From Dipetalonema caudispina (taxonomy: Eukaryota; Nematoda; Chromadorea; Rhabditida; Onchocercidae), in NCBI GenBank assembly GCA_013365325.1, contig JABVXV010000206.1, forward strand, positions 50,278 through 114,277: a stretch of DNA of 64,000 nt, in the 5' to 3' direction. The translations under genes and the position numbers were made by a program. How positions within the stretch are numbered: the stretch's first letter is position 1; the number at the start of each line of letters is the position of its first letter. The notes beneath the pieces are model-generated. The model ran no database searches. It saw only the letters and a program-made list of their open reading frames with translations, and had not been told where the DNA came from. Shown here piece after piece: positions 1 through 11,871 of this stretch.

Positions 1-48
1 AGTGATGAAATATACACTTATGTTTTAATATCTATGATGAAAAATTAC

Positions 49-1272
49 ATCCGGGTTAGTCTGCACATCACACGTGATATCAATGAGATGTTGAAGTATT
101 GGTTCATCGTGCTCTTGGATCATCTCACAAATATGATCTACATTTTTAAGCAGGTGCAACCAAAAATTTGGAACGCCTTTTGTTGGTTGATTAGGTTCCG
201 GGGCTGATGCTTCTTCCATTTGCTGTAAATATTGGTCAAAAATACTCTACATGGAACATATCTACATACCAAACATATTCATTTAACATCTCAACATCTG
301 GACATATTCAAACAGTGACTTGCAAAATTGAATGAATTTCTTTGAAAAATTCCCAGCAGTGACATTTACCTCTATTTCTTCCTTCGTATAACCGTGCAGG
401 ATGGGAAAATCAGCCTCGTCATCAGTGGGTTCATATTTACCCGTCACAATCGCCTTTCTCTGCAAGTAATACAAAGGATAAACCAAATTTTTTTTTTTGA
501 TCCAGCGATCGTCGAAGGAATACTGTTTACCTACGTGAATACCTTGAAGAAACAACAAATCTATCGAAACTCACCCTCAATCAGCTAAACATGTATTAAA
601 ATCAATCCATCTTTGCAGAAGCAGAAACTATTTAACATCAACAGCATGCAATTCATTTCAGTATTTCTATGCAAGGAGGAACGCTGAAGAGCAAACCACT
701 CATCATCACTGTGCACCATAGAGCGGGTTGTATCGTATAGAATTGTCAGTTTTTCTCATATTGCTAACAGCTTCATAACTTCTGGTATTGATTTCTTTTA
801 GGAAGAGTAAATACAAAGGAAAATGCGAGGCAAAAAAAAGACAATTTACCTTATCATGCAAAGCGTTGAACATAGGAGCGAATTCTACCTCTAACTGATG
901 CACACGCTCATAGAAATGAGCTTCAACATTGATACCTAAACAGTGATTAATTAATATTTGGGAAAATAACTTCATGACATAAATTCCTAATTTAGCATCT
1001 TTGGTAAGTGTTAATTTCTCAAAATCTTCCTTTTTTGGCTTATTTCAAAATCATTTCTACTAAATTCTTTCATCCCTATCATTCTATGTAAAAGCCAAAT
1101 AAATGTATATAAGTGATGAAATACAAAGAAATATACACGAACCCTCGACCTGTAGTTTCTTCAGTGCTTGAATTCGTCGTTTGATGCTTTTAGGAAGGGC
1201 GCTGATAAACTCCTTACCTTCCGTATCATAACCATTTGGTTTGATCAATTCACTAACATCCTTCGATTCCAT
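49..1272 (-). CDS. nap-1: Nucleosome assembly protein (NAP1 family), 5' part
   Basis: Histone H2A/H2B chaperone of the NAP1 family, acting in chromatin assembly. Four exons read with consistent phase: 1272-1143, 935-850, 459-370 and 222-49; the gene continues past the left edge after a GTAATT donor. The start ATG at 1272 opens 'MESKDVSEL'. Family hallmarks are 'LPKSIKRRIQALKKLQ', then 'FYERVHQLEVEFAPMFNAL' (long dimerisation helix), 'GKYEPTDDEADFP' and 'GVPNFWLHLLKN...EHDEPILQHL' (start of the NAP core fold). About 149 residues are visible of a usual 320-390, so the acidic C-terminal tail is missing from the window. Seen: exons and motifs. Known: chaperone role of the family. The symbol is by similarity to the C. 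elegans gene. Confidence 0.93.
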
Positions 1273-2962
1273 CCCCTTATTCTTACTCTAAAACTTTACC
1301 AGTTCGATCCCACAAATCCGCAGCAATTCCAATCCCAGCCAACCGCCACGCAAAACCTTACCACAACTACGATTGCCACCAAATTAGACCTACCCCACCT
1401 TCATGTACCATTGGTCCATAGTAACGCGGCCCTACTCAAATTCGCGAACTCGATATGAAACTGAGAAAACATTCCAAGCAATAGTTTACATTGACATCTA
1501 AGGAGAGATAGGAGAAGTGTCATCGCTGATTGGGACTATCTATATTGAGAGTGGTATTGGTCAATAGGTAGTTGTGACAAGGCTACAACTTTTTCTAATT
1601 CTTTTACTTACAGTTTACTTTTAGTCATTGTAATCGCTTGCTTGAAAATTTCATATTTCAACAATCATATGTTTTTCATTTTCAATTTTCATTTTCCTTT
1701 ATATCATTCGATGTATACATTTATTTACTTTTAAATTTTATTTAATTTTTAGTACAATTTTTGAAGCCATTTACATCTCTCAAACGTTAAATTGATGAAA
1801 TTTCATGATGAAAATGTTGCACGACGGGAATTATTTATCCATATATTATAAGCTTGAACGGAAAATTTATATTTAAGCATTTTATTGCTATTTTTAATTA
1901 CATGACAATAAATCGAGAAGCTGATTTGCTCTTTTTTCATTCATAAATTTTCTGCTATATTACGAGTTAAAGCCAAGTGACATTTTCATTATCCATAGTT
2001 CCATTACATTAATCGACTGATATGTTCAGAGTATACACTTGAAGATATTCCAAATTACTGTGATCACGTCAAATTATGATCACATATAGTATTATAGTCT
2101 TTAATTATTCTCATCGCTTCCGTGAAACGAAGTCCTTCTTTTCCGTTTTCAATCACAAATGCAATTAAAAAATCGTGAACGCTTCCAACCCTTGATATCA
2201 TGATTTCTTATAATTTTTTAAAACTTTCCATTGATAGCCATTTCATCGACGATCACATCACATATATCTTCTAATTTGTTCACATCAAACAGTACGATAT
2301 CGCAGAAAATTACTAAGCCAATTGAATTGAACACATCGAAAACTATGCAAATTTATCAACTTGAAAGTACAAATAAGATGAGAATATAAGAGTAGAATAG
2401 AAATGTAAATGTTTACTACAAATAACAATGTTAACATGAATTATTGTGTTGTTAATCATCTTATTGAATAATATTTTTTCTTTTGGAGGAAAAAGAAAAA
2501 AAGAAATAAGGCGAATAATGATAGTTATTGCTTGCTATGTTAGCTAAAAAAATTTTTTTAAAACTATCGGAATAAAAAAAATCCAGCAATTGATGTCAAA
2601 TTGTTCAGAATTACTTTTTATCTAAAAGATAAGAAATAATTGTAACTATTCTTGAATATTTCAAAAAGGAAAATGGAAAAAAAAGCAATTTAAGACTTTG
2701 CAAAAATCTAAAAAAAAAAAAAAAAAAAAAAAAAATAATGCTAAATCAAAACAGTTCAGCAATATTTGTCCAAAACTGATAAATGTTATCAAAAATTAAG
2801 CATTTTCTTTTCTCCTCACTTTTTCAAAACTTAATGCATTTATCACTGCGTTAATATAATGTTTCTAATAGAATATTCAAATCTGGATGAAATAACGTTA
2901 GCTATTAACAAGCAAAAACTTTTTAGAAAAAAAGAATTATATGAGAAATCCGACAGATTTTC
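1273..2962. other. Intergenic, upstream of the NAP gene
   Basis: No supported gene. The first few hundred bases are the likely promoter of the leftward NAP gene, and the far end lies downstream of the ground-like gene. There is an A run of about 25 near 2710-2735. A 96-codon plus-strand ORF at 1168-1458 overlaps the NAP first exon antisense and resembles no family I know. Confidence 0.6.
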
Positions 2963-5792
2963 TTATAGTTGAAATACATAGCAAAGATGATCCGTATTAC
3001 TACCAACGCAATAATTTGTTGAATCACTTGTAAATGATAAACTGGACTGAGAGCACAACACAACATAATCACCTTTTTGTTTCATTTTCAATTCCGAATA
3101 GATTGCCGCTTTCGAAACTTTTGCATCTGAGCTCAAATTCTGAAACATTTCATTATTATTCATTCATATTTCACTTAATCATCTAATTGTTATTTAATAA
3201 TTATTATTATCATTTATCCATATGTATTTATTGGATTATGTGCCTACTTTTGATGATTACAAAATCAATTTAATCACTCCAGTTAGAGTAATTAGAAAGA
3301 GATAATTTTATCAATTTCTGTCAAATTTTTTTTTTTTTTGTTCTTTTCTTTTTCGTTATAAGAATAAATTGGTTGAAGACATAGACAGGTTATTATCAAT
3401 GGAATATTGCCCAATGATTTTTGCTCTAAAATGTTGCATCATGCAATGCATGCGTAAATGTCATGCTTTATCGTCTAACATTAATTAAATGTTTAAAGTT
3501 GATTGATAATTGTCATGGATAGTTTCAAAAAGATCCTATTCATAAAAAGGAATTGTTACTAATTCCTACCTTTTATTAAGTAACCAATTTTAATGGAATT
3601 TTTAATGGAAATATAAATTTGTAGAGAAAAAAAAAACTTTTTGTTGAACAAAATTTATTCGTTTTTAAAGCTTATCACTAATCATAATTTTTATTACCTT
3701 GTTAGAATAACGCTTCACCGATGCTAAGTAACTGCCTATTTTTTGGTGAAGAAAAATTTGATAGTATTAACAGTTTATGACAAGTGAATTTTAGTTAGTA
3801 AAGGTTAATTTTAGAAAAAAATAATTCTATATGTTAAAGTAGTTAACGATGTTTCTAAGATACTATAAAAAAGCTAATGATTTGGGACACCAATGATACA
3901 TACAAATTCTGTTAAATCTAATCTATGATTAAATAATTGAATGATACCAAGAAAAAGAAGAAAAAATTAATGATAGAATGGAAAAAAAACTACAATTCCT
4001 TTCAAAGAATGGATAGATCAAAAGTCAATTGAAAGTTCTATCACTAAATTTCTTTATAACCCAGATCACCGTACATTAGCGATCGAACTGTTTCATTTTA
4101 TAAAACCATTGGTCAGGATGCGTCGACAAAAGAATTATCCTCGTAGCACTATATATTTATTAATTTAAAATTAGAATAACTGTCCAAATGAAATTAGTGA
4201 ATATTAGCGATGCAAAGTATTTCCAATTTAAGTTACCGAAAAGAAATTCTTCAAAAACTCACAGCCAATCTGAAACGAGTTACTTCAGAGTTTTTAGATT
4301 AAAGTTCGGAAAATTTCATTTCTCATAAAAAAAATTTTTGGACCAAATAAAACTGCCGAAAATTGATCAAATGATTCAAAATTCGAAATGGTATAGAAAG
4401 TTCGAAATTTCATCCTGCATTATTCCTCATAATTTTTATTTCTCACAGCAGTTTTATCCAAAGACAAATAGATGATCACCTTATCAATTTGTAAGCACAA
4501 ATCGAATAAACAAAAATATTTGAGTGATCAAACAAAAAGTACCGTTAAAGTTACAAATGTATTGTTTCATCTATTGCTAACAATGGTTTTTTTTTTTATA
4601 CCTCTTATCATTGCAGGGATTAGTTGGCTATTTTAACTTTCAGTAAATTAGAAAGATTCCAGCAATAGTATTTAAAATTCTGAAAAGACCAATTCCTAGA
4701 ATATAGAAGTAACTTATCCCTTGTAATTTTCAGTTATTTCACTTCGACAAGCAAAGTGATTGGAAATTTTTGAAGAATTTAAAGAATGTAATTTGTTTTG
4801 CTACAGTGTTATTAATCAATTTTATTAAATCTTTATATAATGGATTTTGATGCAGCTACTAAGAACTTAATCATTTGATAGGATTGCAGTTTATAATAAT
4901 ATAAATTTCTAGAAAAGTACTACATTTCTACGATAGTTTTAAAACATGTAGCTGAAAATTAATGCGGAAGTGATTCAAAATTTCGCTGACTTCCAATTTT
5001 CTGGCATTAGATAATAATTTTCAACTGCAAAAATTTTTGCATTTAAAACATCAATATCTACGATAATCAATGACTGGGAAGATTTGTTCGCTTACAACGA
5101 CAAATGGAGAATTGTGTTGGATTTGGTTCATTCTACTGATTTTTAACATTTCTATGTTTAATCGATAGACTAATCTATTTGATAACGTTCCTTGGATAGT
5201 ACTGATCTTAGATCATCGGTAAGTTAATAATTTTAATTATATTATAAATTAAAAAAGAAAAAACTGTGATTAAAATAGTAGAGACAGTATGTTTCACCTT
5301 CAGGATAATTTTACGAATATTATTGTCGTTGCATAAAGCATGACCATTTGTATCATATTCGCTAGCAACTGCAGCAGCAACAGGTGTGGAACGCTTCTTA
5401 CGCTTACATTGAGGACCGGGAAATAGTGGAAGTGGTGGTGGACAGGGTGTCGCAGGAGAAGGTAAGCATGGTGGACATGGTGCAGGCGGTGGAATTAATG
5501 CTGGTGGTGGAAGTGGTGGCAGTAGTGGTGGCAAACATGGGATTTGTGGAGGTGGTGGACAAGGTTGCGATATAGGAGGAGGACATGGAAGTTGTGCAGG
5601 TGGTGGTATAGGTGGTAGTATAGGTGGTGGTATAGGTGGTGGTATAGGTGGTGGTATAGGTGGTGGTATAGGTGGACACTGTGGTACTGGTCCTTGTGGC
5701 TGACAATTACAGCCACTGCCAGCAGTACCATCAGTAACGTAAAATGCCGGATATTTTGGAATAAGAGCAAGGAGTAAGAATAAAACGATCAT
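2963..5792 (-). CDS. Secreted proline-rich ground-like domain protein
   Basis: Hedgehog-related secreted protein of the nematode ground-like (GRL) family. Two exons, 5792-5298 and 3139-2963, flank a 2.16-kb phase-0 intron; 223 residues. The ATG at 5792 starts a signal peptide ('MIVLFLLLALIPKYPAF'); the longer upstream frame opens only with TTG. A Pro-rich stretch follows (PPIPPP and CPP repeats), then the basic site 'CKRKKRS', then the ground-like domain. That domain is split by the intron: 'ALCNDNNIRKIILK' in exon 1, 'SKAAI', 'YVVLC', 'TNYC' and 'LCYVF' in exon 2, giving the expected Cys pattern and a terminus just after CYxF. Known: GRL proteins are exported, with cuticle or epithelial roles in C. 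elegans. Inferred: cleavage at KRKKR could release the domain. Confidence 0.88.
5600..5672 (-). repeat. 12-bp tandem repeat coding the PPIP repeat
   Basis: About six imperfect copies of ggtggtggtata (read on +) lie inside the ground-like gene and encode repeated Ile-Pro-Pro-Pro on the minus strand. Such in-frame minisatellites commonly vary in copy number between isolates. Confidence 0.85.
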
Positions 5793-8694
5793 TATGGGAT
5801 ATATATTTAGGTATGACAATTCTAATATGAAACCGAACCAGTCACTAACAATGCAAATTGTTTCTTAACTGAGCACCACATTTATGTTTATATAAACCAA
5901 TTCTGTTAGTTCACAGTCAACTAAACTGGTTGCTCATGCATCTGTGATATTCATTAATACTTCATTTGCAATAAAACCTGACCCCCAAACCCCTCCCATC
6001 TTCTTCCCGCTTTCCTTCTGCTCTTCCTTACCAAATGTTGCAGATCTGAGGTTTCTAATCGTTAATACTTCTTACGTGATACAAATCAGCAGTTTTAAAG
6101 TAATTATAGCTTCCCTGTAACTTTTCTTCGAGAAATACAAAATCAATGTTTAACTCTATCCGATAAATAATTGTGCTTATTACGAAGTATTACACAGCAC
6201 TGAATATATATGGGCAAATCTTGAGATGTCAATTGTGGTTTTCAAAGACACAAATGTATTTCTTTGATATATTTCGTATCTCTCATATAAAATAGCATAG
6301 AGCTAATTTTTCCTCACATAAATTAATTTCAATTTTTAAGAAAGATAAAGTTCAATCTTTTGGTAGAAATAAGTACGATGATTGGTGTAGTAATCAGATT
6401 GCTTTTCAATTATTAAAGTGGTTAACATGGAAAAGCATATTGAAAATACTTTTAAAAATGATTTCTCCGTATTCAGAAATTTGTTTAAAAAAAATTCTGG
6501 AAAATTTCAAAAATCAAATTTTGCATCCACAAAATGTCAACTACTAAACTGAATCAACACAGATGAAATAATCTTTAAAACTACTTTGTTACATCTATGG
6601 TATAATTTAAGTTAGATTTGGATGTAACAGAATTTATGCTGTTCTGAAATTTTCATAGTTTAGAGTGAAGCAGATGTTACTGTTAAATATTTGCTGAAAC
6701 CAGGAGATTTGACCTATTGATAGCTTGATCAATGGATGGATTAAATTAGCAGTTTAAAGTTGAAATCTCAAATAATTTCCAATAGGCTTTCACGTATTGC
6801 CATGTCTGACGCAACTAGAACATATACTGGATCGAATAGTTTTAGTAGGTATAGCTTGAGTTAATGATAGTTTAGTGTACGAAAGAATGTAAAACGATCG
6901 TATGTTAATTTCTCTATCATATGTTTAAGGATAAACTTAAACATATAGCAATTTTGATCTATTCAAAGATTTGAGACTTAATTTCTTCACTACATCACAA
7001 ATGTATTTGTATTTTGTAATCAGACTGTTGCAAATGGTATGTTGAGAGAAATTTTGGAACTTAACATTATTAAATTTAGGTTGCATGATAGCTGAACGAA
7101 GGAATAAATATATTCTAAAATGTAATGAATAAAATAATAATGACTGATGTTCAAGTAGGTAAATATGGGTAGCTGATAAATCTCATATTGGCATATCAAT
7201 GAATTAGTGAACAAATGGACTACGGATATGTCGTGTAGAGTTTGGACAAATAAGGGATAAATGAATAGATGGGCCATCTTATCAAAATTTTTTTTTCTCC
7301 TAATTAAAAATTTTTCATATTTGCGGAAAGAAAAATCTGTGCAATATATTTTATAATAAAATAGTAGCGTTTATTTGTTGAACTGATATCAATAAATAGT
7401 ATTAGGTAGCAAACAAGTCGATATTTACTTTTACTTCAATCTATCTGACAACCATAATTAATGTTTCGAAATGTGAAAGTTGAAAATTAAAATAAAACTA
7501 CGACGATGGAGAGAAAAAAGAGGGATAATAAGCTTTAAGAGATTTTCGTTTTATTATTGTTCGATTAAATGACGTTATTTGTATGTCTGTATACTTTGTT
7601 CATGAATTATGCTGTTTATAATATTGTGGATAATTACAGGTGTCATTGATTTGTTTCATCCAACAAATTACTTCGAGTAGAACAAAATCCGAAAAATTAC
7701 AAATGTTGATTTTGTATTTACAGTGAGACTGGTTACGCAGAATTAAACATCCTCAGAATATGTTATCATTATTGAAGAAAATTTTTCTTGAAATTCACCA
7801 TATTTTTTAATATAATGATATGTATTATATTTTTTAATAGTGATAATGAATACTGTTCAAAGATTGATATTGTTGCGGATCTGAAATGAGCAACATTTTC
7901 ATCTTTGAATCATGCCATTGCAAATGAATTGGGTAGCCAACGAAATCTCGTTTTCCTTTTCAAAGAATGCCGCTATCTGCAATATACTCTTTTTTCGGGG
8001 CCCTTCAATCGCTGTTTCATTTCCTCGTTTTAAAACTGGAAAGCCTGTTTTAGGATAAATTCCAAAGACTTCTTCCTTTCCTTGTTCATCCGCTCTCTTC
8101 TTTCGCAACGATCATCAAAACCATGTAACCTCTCGAATAAATAGTGTGATTTGCAAGGAGCAAGTTTCTTACCCAAAATTCCACCACTATTTATAAGAAG
8201 AATATCTGTTAACTATAACTGTTGAATCACTAACAAATTAATTTATAGATTTCAAAGGGAACTTGAAAATAATATGAGCATCAATTGCCTTCCGGGATAG
8301 ACATTCTGAATTTAACTTCAACATACATTCTCCCTTTCAAATGCTCCAAATGATGGCACTATGATAGTTTATCATTTTATTCAAATCAATTATGTGAAGG
8401 ATTTGATAATCATCATTATTGAATGCTTGATGTATCTCAAAACATAAACGGTTAATGTTTTTAGATTCATATGTTACTAATAAACTTATTCGTACCATCA
8501 TTTCAGTCGGATCGATGATATCACAATTGAGTTAGCAGATCGCTCAGTTTTGAATAACAAATATTTTGTTTCATACCTCCCGTATGTGATATAAATAATA
8601 ATAATTTAATCAATAAATGTAATGTAAGAGATATTTCATTATTTGTTGGTAGTTAGAAGCATAAAATATATTAAGTTAATATCCAGTTAAGATA
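5793..8694. other. Intergenic between ground-like and warthog-like genes
   Basis: Upstream region of the ground-like gene (5.8-6.1 kb contains a C-rich patch around 5980-6030) and the 3' flank of the warthog-like gene. The only ORF with protein-like composition is the 70-codon minus-strand stretch at 7899-8108, listed separately. The remainder is AT-rich sequence in which I see nothing. Confidence 0.6.
7899..8108 (-). other. Possible orphan exon, unknown
   Basis: An open frame of about 70 codons with coding-like, balanced amino acid use ('VFGIYPKTGFPVLKRG', 'SILQIAAFFEKENE') ending in a stop at 7899. It has no ATG start: in-frame TGA codons lie just upstream, so a splice acceptor would be needed, and the available AG sites are poor. 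It could be a 3' exon of the warthog-like gene (a GTAATA donor overlaps that gene's stop, and one AG gives a compatible phase), a separate small gene, or chance. I do not recognise the sequence. Confidence 0.25.
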
Positions 8695-10222
8695 TTACGG
8701 CCAACGTCTTCTACGTTTAATCCTGTCTACGGGGGGTAGTTCATAACATCGCAAGCGTCGTACCGTCATTTCGTAAAAAATCCTGCAATATAGCATCTCA
8801 ATCCAACATTTTGTGACATAAATATTTCAGTTTTTTCAATGTTCCAATATAATGTGCTTTCTGATTAGGTGTAGGTTATATAATTTTAATCTGTGAATAA
8901 ATTAACTAACGATAAATTAGGAGGACGAATCATCTTGAAATCTGTGATAACGTCGAACGAGACAACTGTATCGGTTTCTTCCTCAACTTGTTCCTCGCCT
9001 TCAAAATACTGTCCCGGCTTAATGATTGTATGGTAAAGCGGACTGGAATGATCGGCTAAGCCTTCAAACGCACAGCACTGCACATACAATCTGAATTTCA
9101 GTTTTCTTGTTCTTTTTTTTTTTTTTAAATAATGATTCAGTGAATGTTACAATTCCTTTAAATCTTCAATGTTCAAAATTTGTCACTCATATACTATCGT
9201 AAAGCTATTGTATCTGGAATAAAACTGAAATATGATCTAATTTAGAGATTAATTTAGGTATGAATTCTGGACGTATAAAAATGAAAAACAAACGGTTGAT
9301 GATTCCCGTAACCTTTTTCAAAACCTCCAACCCAACTATCATTTGATTCGCACGATTTACGTTGTGCTCGATCATCACAATCCTACAAAACAATTAATGC
9401 TGTCGTTTTTTTTTTCTTTTTTTTATTTGCGAATTTTGTAATTTTTAGCTCAAAAGTAGATTCGTTGATTGGTTCCAGATTTTTCGAACTTTTTTTATAT
9501 AATCAAAAATTTCTACAATTTTTAAAAATGAGTGAAACCGTCGTATACCTCCAACAAATTACACAAATCACGCAATTAAAGGGAGGAATAGCTTAGTGAA
9601 TCAAAAACAAATTAGCAAAATTGCACCAAATTGTATAACTAAATAAAATCAAATGACAAATAGACCGCATATCGACGCTCAAAGCAAGATGGACGGGAGC
9701 AATGCAAAAATGGTTGAGCATTTGGATAAACTTCGATTCCAAATGGTATCTTATTCTCTCCACAATATTCGCTTTTACATAGAGTAATTGAAATAAATAG
9801 TAAAATTATTGCAAAAATCTGAAATGAAAAATTCCGTGGCGAAATTTTAAATATATCAAAATTTATTTATAAATTTACTTGAGTCAATAATACATATTCA
9901 AAAATAATCGCTACTATAATATAATATGGAAGATTTATGAGAAATAAGATAAACTGGACAGATTAGATAATTTATGCTTTTGGTCTTCCTAAAGTTGGCT
10001 ATTTCTGAGGATTATTCCAGCGGAAAAAAAAAATGAATAAATGTTGGTAAGAAGCAAATATATATTAGGATAATATGTAGTAATAATTTAATACCTTTTA
10101 TTAAGACAAATTTATTCCACCAAAAAATACTGGAATGGTATCATTTTAGAAAGAAATCTGCAAGGAAAGAAAAAATTAAATCAGATAAAGTTATAAGAAA
10201 ATTAAGCAAACGAACTCACCAT
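8695..10222 (-). CDS. Secreted warthog-like (Wart domain) protein
   Basis: Hedgehog-related secreted protein of the nematode warthog (WRT) type. Exons: 10222-10220 (the start ATG alone, followed by GTGAGT), 9818-9666, 9382 to about 9313, 9090-8911, 8782-8695. The second exon supplies a signal peptide ('MIFAIILLFISITLCKS') and 'YCGENKIPFGIEVYP...HCSRPSCFERRYA'. Wart-type motifs follow: 'SCESNDSWVGGFEKG', 'YVQCCAFEGLADHSS', 'VSFDVIT' and 'YEMTVRRLRCYELP'. It ends 'RIKRRRRWP' with no Hog/Hint autoprocessing domain, as in some C. elegans WRT proteins. The exon 3/4 junction does not close in phase (phase 1 into phase 2), so a small exon is probably missed or the exon 3 end is wrong. Known: WRT proteins are exported from epidermis. 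The Wart assignment is by remembered motifs. Confidence 0.78.
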
Positions 10223-11662
10223 GATGAAAGTTGCATGATAAAATCGTTTTGCAACAAGCTATTTATTGTATGCTACATGCAAATTTTCCACCAAATACAT
10301 AACTCAACATGATCAAGTTTGAATCACAGATATATTCAATTACAATCAAATAACATCATCGTGATCTTCCTTCTATTCAATATCCAAAATTTTAATTCGG
10401 ATAGCTTTAAATGTAGCAAGCGTATTTTTGATTATGCCGGAATGCAATCACATCAATTTATACGATTATCTGGAATGGTAAATTAGCAACACAATTAAAT
10501 GTGCAGAAATCAAATGTTATATATAAAACAATAATTAAAATTTTCAAAGATAATTACCTGCTACTAATGCTACTAATATCAATTTGTTTTAGTACATGTC
10601 GTAAACAACAGTGATATCAGTTGAATGTAATCATGGATCAATGCTTCAGTAATTTTTTCGTTCTTTTTTTTTTTTTTTTCAAAAAAAGGAAAAAGATCAC
10701 AAAGCACTAGTAATTCATTTCATTTAATTCCTTTATTTTAACTTATCTTACTACATTAACCGAATTATGCTGCATTGAAAAGAATATATTACATGATACA
10801 GATAATAATCATAGAATTAGGTTAAGGATTAGAAGGTTAAATGAAAAAATTTCGAAAAATTTATCTAAACGAATCTTTTAAAATAATAAATGTTATCAGT
10901 AAAATTGATAATATTTTGCATTCAAGCTACTTTTTCTATATTTGGCTATTTCAAATCATCTTTTCTTTATTGCATACATTCATATCTAAGATTAACAAAA
11001 TGGTGAAGTAAACTTAAGTATGATGCAAGAACATCCAAAGTGCTATTGTGAATAAAAATGAACAATATTGTAAAAGTTGAATTCAAGCATTACAAATATT
11101 TTTCTTTCGAACAAGAAATTTATGATGAATATGAAAAATTGCTAAAGCAATAGGCTATAAGATAAAATGATAAAACAATAAGAATGAAGTTAAATTCAAA
11201 TAAAAACTAATATTTAATTTGTTACAGCAATAATAAATTTACTTTACCAAAAAAAAAAAAAGAAAATTTTTTTTTTTTTTTTATTTCTAATATAAACTTC
11301 ATATCAGTTTTTGTTTGAATTTAACTTTATCTTTATTGTTTTATTATTTATACAAAGTTAATTTTGGTGCTCATCAATCCTATCTTGAAGCAAACGATTC
11401 TTCTGAGGCGGCAAAATAAACAATGTAAACAATGTAAACAACAACAACAACAACAACAACAATAACAGTGATGACAATAACAATACCGGAAATGTTGACA
11501 TTTTGAGAAGATGGAAGTATTAGTTTTGAAATTACTTGGCATGAAGCAAACAACAAACCATTGAAATAATCAATGTCAACTGCGAAAGGAATAAGATCGA
11601 ATGATGAAACGAAACGGGAATTGAACATTGTCGACTACCACACTATTAATCACACATTTAGA

Positions 11663-11790
11663 AACACACATACACATACAAACATACACATACAAACATA
11701 CACATACAAACATACACATACATACATACATACATACATACATACATACATACATACATACATACATACGGACATACAAACACACAAACA
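11663..11790. repeat. (CATA)n tetranucleotide microsatellite
   Basis: Imperfect CATA/CACA array whose purest core runs from about 11717 to 11769. It creates spurious His/Thr/Tyr ORFs on + and Met/Tyr/Val/Cys ORFs on -. Confidence 0.95.
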
Positions 11791-11837
11791 TTAATTGCAC
11801 TGTAGCAAAGTCTATTATTTCAGAAAGTTGCGAAAAT

Positions 11838-11871
11838 GATGGTGATGATGATGATGATGATGATGATGATG
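11838..11871. repeat. (GAT)n trinucleotide microsatellite
   Basis: About eleven GAT units with one GGT interruption near the start. Confidence 0.95.

Noticed and set aside
5384..5770. Three overlapping ORFs on both strands within the Pro-rich exon
   Set aside because: Frame-shifted translations (Thr/Tyr- or His/Tyr-rich) of the repetitive codons of the ground-like gene.
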